Of a stretch of 64,000 bases of DNA, positions 56,809-64,000 are shown one piece after another (positions within the stretch are counted from its first letter, which is position 1; every line of letters begins with the position of its first letter). This DNA is from Dioscorea cayenensis subsp. rotundata (taxonomy: Eukaryota > Streptophyta > Magnoliopsida > Dioscoreales > Dioscoreaceae), in the NCBI RefSeq assembly GCF_009730915.1, contig NC_052479.1, positions 20,362,027 through 20,426,026 of the forward strand, written 5' to 3'. Below the pieces are notes generated by a model. That model had not been told where the DNA came from. It saw nothing but the letters and a program-made list of their open reading frames with translations, and did no database searches. The position numbers and the translations under genes were made by a program.

Positions 56809-57830
56809 TGTTAGAAGGGAGAAGAATGAAAGAAGAGAAGAAAAGAGATGGATCAAAGCTCATCAGTATATTAGAAACAAGTGATCAATGGCTACATATA
56901 GAAGCAACACATACAGGTATGCACCACTACACATGTATATATATACATACATACATCTGATATACATACATACATCTAACACCCCCCCTCAAACTCAAGG
57001 TGGATCATGGGTCTTGAGTTTGGATAACATAAACAGATGCTGATCACGTGTCTGTGCCTTAGTGAAAAAATCAGCCACCTGGACCTCGGTAGGAAGATAA
57101 CGAAGAGACGATGATGCGCACGACAGGACAATGGGTGAAGTGGGGCATCGACACCAATGTGTTTGGTCGACCATGCTTGACCGGACTGCCGATGCAATGC
57201 GAAGAGCTCCTGTCACATCGCACGTTGAATAGGAATAGGAGAATGAATCGACACCAAAAATCCTACAAAAATCGAGCGAGCCAGCACCTCTCTGCATCGT
57301 AGAAGTTAAAGCGCGAACCTCGGCCTCAGACCTTGGACTTGGCAATGGTTTCTTGCTTTCAGTCTTCCACACAACAAGTGAAGACCCAAGAAATATACTA
57401 ACAGCCGCTGATGGAGACTCGGGTCATCAGGGAGAATCGCCCAAGTAGCATCCCGAATAGGCCCGTGGGCAGAATGAGTGTGGATCTAGAGTAGAGAATA
57501 GACCACGCGAGGCGTTACCTCAAGATATCGTCATAGTCCGGAGAAGATGTCCATAATGAGCAGTAGGTGGAGCGACAACCGGGCCCGAGAATGTGCACAG
57601 CATGAGAAATGTCCGGACGTGTAGCTGACAAGATAGACTCGCTACCAACAAGATGCTCGATGAAGTGAGAAGGATCCGGTGAGGGAACCCTGCTCGAAGG
57701 CACGAAGTTGCAAATGCAACTCCATCGGGATGTGGCGGTACAGTGTCAGCAAACCAGGAGGCGATCAAGAAGGTCAAGAGTGTAACTTCTTTGGGATAGT
57801 CGATGAGCCATCAGGATGAGATGTGATCTC
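56809..57830 (-). mobile_element. Copia element 3' part inserted in NLR C
   Basis: A 173 bp LTR (56809-56981, TGTTAG...AACA on plus), then a polypurine tract (minus GAGGGGGGG, 56982-56990), then degraded minus-strand pol: a RNase H end with VADFFTKAQTRDQH (about 57060-57010) and RT with TRPDISHAVHILG (about 57630-57590). The short LTR and the C-rich junction suit the Ale/Retrofit-type lineages. The 5' half and second LTR are absent: Athila-like sequence starts by about 57930. Confidence 0.85.
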
Positions 57831-57929
57831 GATACTGAGAAATATGAGCGGACCAAGATCGGTCAGTTTGTTGCCGCTCCACCTCTGTTCATTATGGACA
57901 TCTTACGCGGGTGTTACATCAAATGGAGA

Positions 57930-59184
57930 CTGTGGAAATAGTGGTGGTGATACCGGAGGGGTCCTAGGTCTCCTGATAAAGAGCAAGGATGCATCTCGCT
58001 CTAATAGCTGCAGTATGATGTCAAGACGCGCTATCATCCCCACGTACTGCTCAACCTATAAAGTCCGGACCTAAGTGAGCTCGGTCCGAAGCTCACCCAC
58101 AGCACTCTCTAGCCTCTCAAAATAATTGTGTGCTCGAGAGGGAGTAAAAATGGGTACCGAATGCCATAGTGTCTCTTATGCTGGAAGGGGTGCTCCGGTC
58201 CCTATCGGTGCAAAGTGAGGCTCGGGAACCTATCATGAACCCTCCGCTACATCCCTTCCTCCCTCAGCGATGCCCGGGGTAGTCCTAGCTAGAATGTATG
58301 CTCTAGGCCCACATCTACATACCAACCCCATCATCCTAATCGTATCAAACCCAAGAGGATAAGACACGACCGTCCTCTCGGCACCTCAGATGGCGTCCCG
58401 AAAACTCATTCCCAAGATGAGTCTAGTGACGTAGGGACCAGTGAATAATACTCCCAGTCTCACAAACTGGCCCTGGTGCCTCAAGACGTCTACCACTACG
58501 TGCCCCAGGTGAATCGGCATATTACAGACCATGGAGTATAAATACAGTAGGTCTTGTCTACTCAAAACAGCTGTGTTGTCACCTCGACCGGACAAAGACC
58601 TGCTGAGGACTGAGTGTAAGTATTTTGTAGCTCAGCCGGGATAGGCTGGTGGCCTTTGACACTCCTGGTTTGTACTGCCCACGTCCACACAAAACTCGAG
58701 TACACTCGCTATGGAGTCAATATACCCGGTAAATCCCTCGGCAAGCGTCCATACTCCTCTATACCTATGTAGGTTTCATCATACAAACCCATACGAATAG
58801 AGAATTTAGTGACACTCATGCAAAATGGATGTTTGAATACTCAGAACTATATAGCATCCACGGTGTCAAATGTCCCATATGGCTGATCAAACTCAAAAGA
58901 CAGCAACACCTCCATGTTAATGCACAGAAAGCTGGCTCTCGGATAGTCAATAATCTTCTACAGCTTCCCACTGCTAGCATCTCATAAATCTCATCGGCTA
59001 GCTCGTCACCCTGCCAAATCTCACTCAGCACACTCAAATTCAAAAAGTGAGACTGACTAAAACTGAGTGTTGATAATCTCTCAAATCGAGCCTGATGCTC
59101 GGGATTCGAGAATTCCATATGTATTGGCTCAGGTGGGGTCTTTCTGGGACGCTTAACTTCATGTTTCTTCGAACGAGGTGCCAT
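57930..59184 (-). pseudogene. Extra ORF of Athila-like Gypsy element (env position)
   Basis: ATG at 59184: MAPRSKKHEVKRPRKTPPEP, FERLSTLSFSQSHFLNL, IWQGDELADEIYEMLAVG, then after shifts SGRGDNTAVLSRQDLLYLYS, HLGHVVVDVLRHQGQ, LGFDTIRMMGLV and a predicted coiled coil (FERLESAVGELRTEL). This ORF is characteristic of Athila-like Ty3/Gypsy elements, where it follows pol in the position of env. Its role is not known. No signal peptide or transmembrane segment was recognised. It is broken by several frameshifts and stops. Confidence 0.75.
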
Positions 59185-59629
59185 ATATGCAAGAATTGAT
59201 GAGAAAACGATCAAAGAAGCTCTAGAAACAGTACTGCAGAATTCCACACAGGCCTGTGCAAATTCTCCACATTCGTATGGATCTGCGTGGGGTGAAAATC
59301 GCATGGTTGCATGTCAATACTAACAAAACACACATGAAAAGCGCATCTAAAACTCTTTCTAAATATGCATAAACCATTATAGAGTGAAAATTGCCACAAC
59401 TCAACACTTTCAATCCAATAAAAACAAGAATTTGCGAAATAATAGAGAGAGCAAAACGGTTTACCAATGAAATGGGTATGAAAACTTTGAATTCTACTTG
59501 AAATTTTATGGAAATCCCTCTAAAACAGAGGTACAAGGTCGAGAAAATGATCAAGAGTGGTTTTTGAGTGTCTGGAAGGGTAATGGATGAAAATTTCAAC
59601 GAGACTTTTGGAGGAAAATTGCGTCTCTT

Positions 59630-60135
59630 GGAATTCTGCACATCCACACGGGCATGCGGAAATTACCCACGCCCATGCACCTCCACAAGAGAGCCTCACA
59701 GGCGTGGGACGCACCCTCCTGTGGACTCTCTACACAACCGAGAAAATTCTCTAAGTATTTTCGCAATCCCGTGTGGACATTACGCACTAGCGTGGATCAT
59801 TACTAGGCAGTTCACAGGGGCAGACGCACACCCCTGTGTATTCTTTTGATGGAGGAGAGCTCTTCTGCAAAGATCCACACGGGCGTGGAAATTACCCACG
59901 CCCGTGCGTTTGTCACAGAATCGCCCACAGGGGCGAGTCCACGAACCTGTATGCTCTCGGGAAAAATTGCTAACTTTTTACAGGAAAACACATGCCCGTG
60001 GGGAAAATTACCCACAGGCGTGCGGGTGTTACAAACGTCATTCACAGGGGTGTGTCCACACCCCTGTGCCTTCTCTGGACGGGCTCACAGTGCAAATCTA
60101 CGGGCGTATGGAAATTCCACACGCCCATGCGTTTT
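59630..60135. repeat. GC-rich palindromic tandem array
   Basis: Five diverged units of about 110-120 bp (marks at about 59647, 59768, 59878, 59987, 60099). Each has a dyad of the form cacgggcgtggaaattaccc / acgcccgtgcg and most have a second dyad of the form cacaggggcg ... cccctgtg. The unit at 59876-59912 is the cleanest: cacacgggcgtgg, aaatta, cccacgcccgtgcg. The array lies between the pol end and the extra ORF. Its open frames carry no known domain. Confidence 0.9.
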
Positions 60136-60389
60136 TTTTGGATGCCTTAAAAACTCTGCAGGCTCTACAGAAAATTTTTGAACATGTAAACACACTCAGA
60201 GACTGCTCCATTATGCAAAAATATACTAGTGAAAACATGAGAAACTAGCTCGCATGACCAAAAACTTCGCCAAATCTACATGAAAGAGCGATGACATCAA
60301 AACTCCACAAGAAAACACACAGCAATGCATCAAGACATATAGACACCAACACTCAATACTTTATTCATGCAAACACTAAACTAACAGCT

Positions 60390-60455
60390 AAGAATACAAT
60401 AAACACTTGGTTGCCTCCCAAGAAGTGTTTGTTTAACGTCATTAAGCTTGATGTA
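60390..60455 (-). pseudogene. Remnant of the pol 3' end
   Basis: The minus strand reads AAGCTTAATGACGTTAAACA and then cttcttgggaggcaaccaag, a string that in Athila-like elements follows the end of integrase. It directly abuts the protease-side ORF, which shows that the RT-to-integrase segment is gone and not merely diverged. Confidence 0.6.
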
Positions 60456-60467
60456 CCTTGTCTTACC

Positions 60468-60941
60468 TCAAGGGTGTTCATAGATGAAGGTCGCCCTCTT
60501 ATCTATAACTTGAAAGCATGATGAGGAAAGTATCTTGAAGGTAAAGGGGGAATCATTTGGCTTGGTACCACCTAGCAAAGGTTCATCCAACTTGTTCAGT
60601 TCGCACGCATCCCCAACAGCCTTGGGGTGTTTCCGGTGGCGTCTCCTTGCCCTCTTCATCTTCCGGAGCACCTTCTTCATGATCCCTGGGTTAGATGTTA
60701 CTTGTTCCTCCAGACCAAGCATAATTACTTCTTCATTATCAACATCTTGGTCGAACAAACCCTCGGACGGGTTCGGATTAAACATTTCCTGCATGTATTT
60801 ATTAACAATCTCATCAGTAGTGTCAAGAAAGTATTGAGTATCATCAAAGTCAAGAAAATGTCGCATGGCTTTAGCGAGGCGGTATGTGAGCTTATCATCT
60901 CCAACCCTCAGTGTCAACTCCCCGCCGTCCATTTCGATCAA
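60468..60941 (-). pseudogene. Athila-like post-protease segment
   Basis: Open for 157 codons: MIEMDGGELTLRVGDDKLTY, FDDTQYFLDTTDEIVNKYM, then a basic KMKRARRRHRKH patch, ending TFIYEHP. The first half is the usual protease-RT linker of Athila-like pol (MDGGELTLRVGDD). The basic second half is not what normally precedes RT, which supports a captured or rearranged segment. Confidence 0.7.
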
Positions 60942-60956
60942 TGCCTTGAAAGTGGG

Positions 60957-61682
60957 CTAGAATGACCTCCCAAGTATCAAACGAACATCCGCATCCTCAT
61001 CGATGTCTAACACCATAAAATCTACAATAAATATATATTTGTCAACTTTAACAAGCACATCTTCAATGATGCCGCTCGGATGTCTCACTGTTTGGTCCGA
61101 CAATTGTAATGTAGTCCGAGTGGGCCTATACTGTCCCAAGCCTGGCTTCTGAAAGAAGGAATATGGCATGACGTTGATACTGGCCCCTGAGTCCGCTAAT
61201 GCCATTTCTTCACCCAAGTTGCCAATGTTGCACAAAATGATGAAGCTTCCTGGGTCTTTCTTCTTGTTCGGCATATTCTTTTGCAAGACCTCTGAGCTAG
61301 ACGTATCTAGAATCATGAAGGCACTCTCCTCCAATTTACTCTTCTTGGTCAACAAGTCCTTCAAGAATTTTGCATATTTAGGCATTTGGGACAATGCCTC
61401 AACAAAGGGAATATTAATGTGGAGTTGCTTGAACAAACTCAGGAACTTGTTATACTGTTCATCCGCTTGGTCAATCTTCAATCTATAGGGATAAGGGATT
61501 CTTGGCTTGAAAGGTGCGGCCACCACCTCCTTCTCTTTGCTTGCTCCGTCCTCAACCTCTATGAACTCGGTTGCATCTACATTGGGCTTCTCACTCGGAA
61601 GCCTACCCTCAGCCTCACGGCCAGTTCTCAAAGTGATCGCTTTCACATGCTCTCTAGGATTGGTCTCGGTATTACTTGTCAA
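60957..61682 (-). pseudogene. Athila-like aspartic protease region
   Basis: Open for 241 codons: KAITLRTGREAEG, PYPYRLKIDQADEQYNKFLS, PFVEALSQMPKYAKFLKDLL, then ALADSGASINVMPYSF with the DSG active site, and ILGRSF at the end. A TAG just after GRSF separates it from the next frame. The motif set is diagnostic of Athila-like Gypsy elements. The protease core itself looks intact. Confidence 0.9.
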
Positions 61683-61688
61683 GCTTCC

Positions 61689-63041
61689 TTATGGTCTTGC
61701 CGATAGAGACTTCGCAATTTGCCCCACTTGATTCTCAAGATTGTGCAAGGAAGCGGTGTGGTTGCTAAGTGTAGCCTCGACTGATTGAAACCTTATATCC
61801 AATGATTGCACAAATCTAATCAAGGCCTTCTCTAAATCGGTCATTCGGGTCTCCAAGCCTGAAACTCTTTTTTCCATGTTCAGGGCTTGTTGTTGTAGGA
61901 AACTCGACGATGCCATGGCCTTTTGTGGTCCTTCGTTGATCCACGAAAAATTGGGATGATTCTTCCAACCTGGATTGTAGGTGTTGTTATATGGATTTTC
62001 TTGGTTCCTCATTGTATTACCGATAAAGTTGACTTTTTCCACCAAAGATGCATCACCAATAGAGATCGGGCAATCTGATGGAGCATGTCCTCCACCGTAC
62101 CCAATGCAAGTAGTCACGGCCGCCAACCTATTAGAAGTTAAAAGGTCTAACTTCTTCATCAATGATTCCACTTGGGCCGCCAAAGAGGTTACCGCATCTA
62201 TTTCATGGAGCCCGGCCACCTTTTTCCTTTCCCGCGCATTCCATTGATAACTATTCATGGCCATGTCCTCCACTAATTGTCAGGCTTCTTCTGGGGTTTT
62301 ACTCCCTATTGTACCTCTTACTGCGGCATCTAGCAATTGCCTTGTACTCGGATTCAACTCATTGTAGAAGGTTTAGATAATCATCCATTCGGGAAATCCA
62401 TGTTGTGGGCACCTCCGCAAAAGATCCTTGAAGCAGTCCCATGTCTCAAACAATAATTCCAATTTCATCTGTACAAACAACGATATCTCATTACAAAGCT
62501 TGGCCCACTTCCCTGGAGGAAAGTACCTAGCATGAAAAGCTTCGACCATCTCATTCCAAGTAGTGATGGAGGCGTTGGGCAAGGAATGAAGCCACTGCTT
62601 GGCTCTTTCCTTTAGAGAGAATGGGAAAGCCCTCAATCTAATAGCATCATCTGATACACCATTAATCTTTAGTATATCACAAACTTCCATGAAGTTCTCT
62701 ACGTGGTTGTTTGGATCTTCATCGGCCAAACCGTTGAACTGCGCTGACTGCTGAATCATTTGGATGAATGCCAGTTTCAGCTAAAAGTTCAGAGCTGTGA
62801 TCAGGGGTCGCACAATACTCGATTGTGTACCCAAAACTGAGGGTCTAGCATAATCAGAAAGTGTCCTCTGTTGCTCTTTCTGTTCTACCATATTATCTGA
62901 CCCTTCAACTTCTATTTTAGCTTGATTAGACGATTCTTGCACAGGTTCTTTTCCCCTTCTTCTGAGTGTATGTTCAAGTTCCGGATCTTCTTCAATCAAT
63001 ATCGAAGGACTTCCTCGGGTCATAACTAGGAGCTGCACCAA
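61689..63041 (-). pseudogene. Athila-like gag
   Basis: Three frames in series: RTLSDYARPSVLGTQSSIVR (63041-62781); Retrotrans_gag core with DPNNHVENFMEVCDILKING, LRAFPFSLKERAKQWLHSLP, FHARYFPPGKWAKL (62759-62373); then after a TAA near 62278 the C-terminal part with CIGYGGGHAPSDCP. That is the zinc knuckle with its second cysteine changed to tyrosine. A coiled-coil-like MEKRVSGLETRMTDLEKAL follows. A TAA at 61687 closes the frame just before the protease region. Confidence 0.9.
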
Positions 63042-63146
63042 AAGAAAGAAAACAAATCATAACAATGATAGAAAAAGAAGATGTGGAATAGAATGAATGA
63101 ATGAATAGCTAAGAAAATAAAGTGCAAAGTATCTCTAAACGCCTAC

Positions 63147-63164
63147 TTCCTAGCAACGTCGCCA
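63147..63164 (-). other. tRNA-Asp-type primer-binding site, mutated
   Basis: The minus strand reads TTGGCGACGTTGCTAGGA, compared with the consensus TGGCGCCGTTGCCGGGGA used by Athila-like elements. It is preceded by GTGCCAAGTTT, the usual LTR end. Confidence 0.7.
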
Positions 63165-63170
63165 AAAACT

Positions 63171-64000
63171 TGGCACGACCGAACATGCGTGTAAACCGCA
63201 AGTGCACGAGTGTCGAAGTAATAAATCCCAGGTGAGTGGGTATCATATTCACAGGGAGTAGGGAATAAAAATACTTAAATTCTTTCTTAACCAAGTGAAA
63301 GATGAATAATGGTTTTGTTAGCAAGATGTAATATAAACAAGAATAAAATAAATGGGTACTCGGATATTGTTCCGCCTAGGACGATCGGTTCAAGTGCAAA
63401 ACCCTCTATTATGCTTCCTAACTAACGCATTAATGAGTCTTGGAGATCCTTCAATAGATTGTCCCAAATCTAAGGTTAACCATGCCAGACTCTATACATG
63501 TCACGGAGGAGAAATTGAACAATATCAACACCTCCCACTCGTATAGAATCACAATGAGTTCTAGGGATTCCAAGTGATAAATCCTCTTCCTAGATGTAGA
63601 TCTAACCCTTTGGTCTAGGTGGAAGGTCCCTAGTCACAATTAAGCCTTAGGTGCTAAAATCACTTCAACGCTTCACTCTGTTGCCTCTATAACTAAGCCC
63701 AGTGGAAGGTCATCCCTTAGCCCTTTCATTCTACTATGACCGCAAAGAACTCGAGGAAATAGAGGCAAGATAAATCACACAAGAAGGGAAAGGGGATGCT
63801 CCACTACCTCTCGACTCACCCTCTCAATCCTCTCCAACCTAGCTTTGTCTAACTCTCGTGGTGTCACTCACTCACGAGGATTACCAATAAGAACTCTCAA
63901 CCCTAGTGTCACTCTAAGGGAGTATTCATTCAATCAAATATTCAAGATTGGAACTCAATTAAAGCATCAATTAATGAAAAGCATAATAAAAGATTTAATG
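63171..64000 (-). mobile_element. Athila-like 5' LTR, continues past window end
   Basis: Non-coding. The minus strand ends ...CATGTTCGGTCGTGCCA before the primer site. Internal text such as 'cacagggagtagggaataaa' (plus, 63252) is typical of these LTRs. No coding frame is credible. Confidence 0.7.

Larger units (their letters stand above)
57930..64000 (-). mobile_element. Athila-like Ty3/Gypsy element, RT and integrase deleted
   Basis: Minus-strand order from right to left: 5' LTR (from beyond 64000 to 63171), tRNA-Asp-type primer site, gag, protease, spacer ORF, pol end motif, palindromic array, extra ORF. Reverse transcriptase, RNase H and integrase are missing between 60468 and 60455. The 3' LTR is lost at the Copia junction near 57830-57930. 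It is a non-autonomous, now immobile element. Confidence 0.85.

Noticed and set aside
59568..60248. Overlapping frames of 93-114 codons on both strands
   Set aside because: They follow the palindromic GC-rich array, which lacks stops on either strand by composition.

Overview
This is eukaryotic, angiosperm-type nuclear DNA: AT-rich, intron-containing, full of LTR retrotransposons, plant LINEs, a tRNA-derived SINE, MULE-type inverted-repeat elements and long microsatellites, with remnants of plant NLR immune-receptor genes and an EDR1/CTR1-type Raf-like kinase gene. The species cannot be fixed from sequence alone. A monocot such as a yam is a guess, not a result. There is no prokaryotic signal: no operons, CRISPR array or integron.

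Layout, left to right. 1-2.2 kb: Copia retrotransposon debris on both strands. 2.2-15.4 kb: the 3' (LRR) end of a CC-NBS-LRR pseudogene ('A') and its downstream flank, interrupted by an almost complete minus-strand Copia element with an intact AACTC target-site duplication (4357-9458) and by a candidate 2.7 kb solo LTR (11.6-14.4 kb). 15.6-27.3 kb: upstream flank, two first-exon copies, a long first intron holding a 1.4 kb fold-back MULE, the NB-ARC/LRR exon and the downstream flank of a second NLR pseudogene ('B'). Its downstream flank is paralogous to that of A and carries a MULE-MITE and a SINE that A lacks. 27.8-35.5 kb: a decayed EDR1-like Raf/MAP3K gene on the minus strand, with an extra copy of its kinase-end exon placed just upstream of its first exon. 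35.7-38.6 kb: a plant L1-type LINE with ORF1 and the endonuclease part of ORF2, cut off at a long (TA)n tract. 38.8-39.7 kb: a MITE-like element and an isolated NLR coiled-coil fragment. 41.3-43.8 kb: the best host-gene candidate, a six-exon small-protein gene on the plus strand with canonical splice sites but reading-frame breaks in exon 5. 43.8-45.2 kb: an antisense LINE tail (zf-RVT and RNase H). 46.9-47.2 kb: another LRR scrap. 47.2-50 kb: three successive tandem-repeat arrays, one with a 54-residue coding period. 51.0-56.8 kb: a third NLR pseudogene ('C') with an upstream flank paralogous to that of B, carrying a LINE tail. Its open exon 1 and exon 2 are cut exactly inside the P-loop by a Copia LTR. 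56.8-57.8 kb: the 3' end of that Copia. From about 57.9 kb to the window end: a minus-strand Athila-like Ty3/Gypsy element with a 5' LTR, a tRNA-Asp-like primer site, gag, protease, no reverse transcriptase or integrase, a GC-rich palindromic tandem array, and an extra (env-position) ORF.

Overall this is a decaying NLR cluster built by segmental duplication and broken up by nested transposons. I see no evidence of a coherent new multi-gene system. The least explained structures are the coding-phase tandem array at 47.6-48.9 kb, the dyad-symmetric array at 59.6-60.1 kb and the exon order of the EDR1-like locus.
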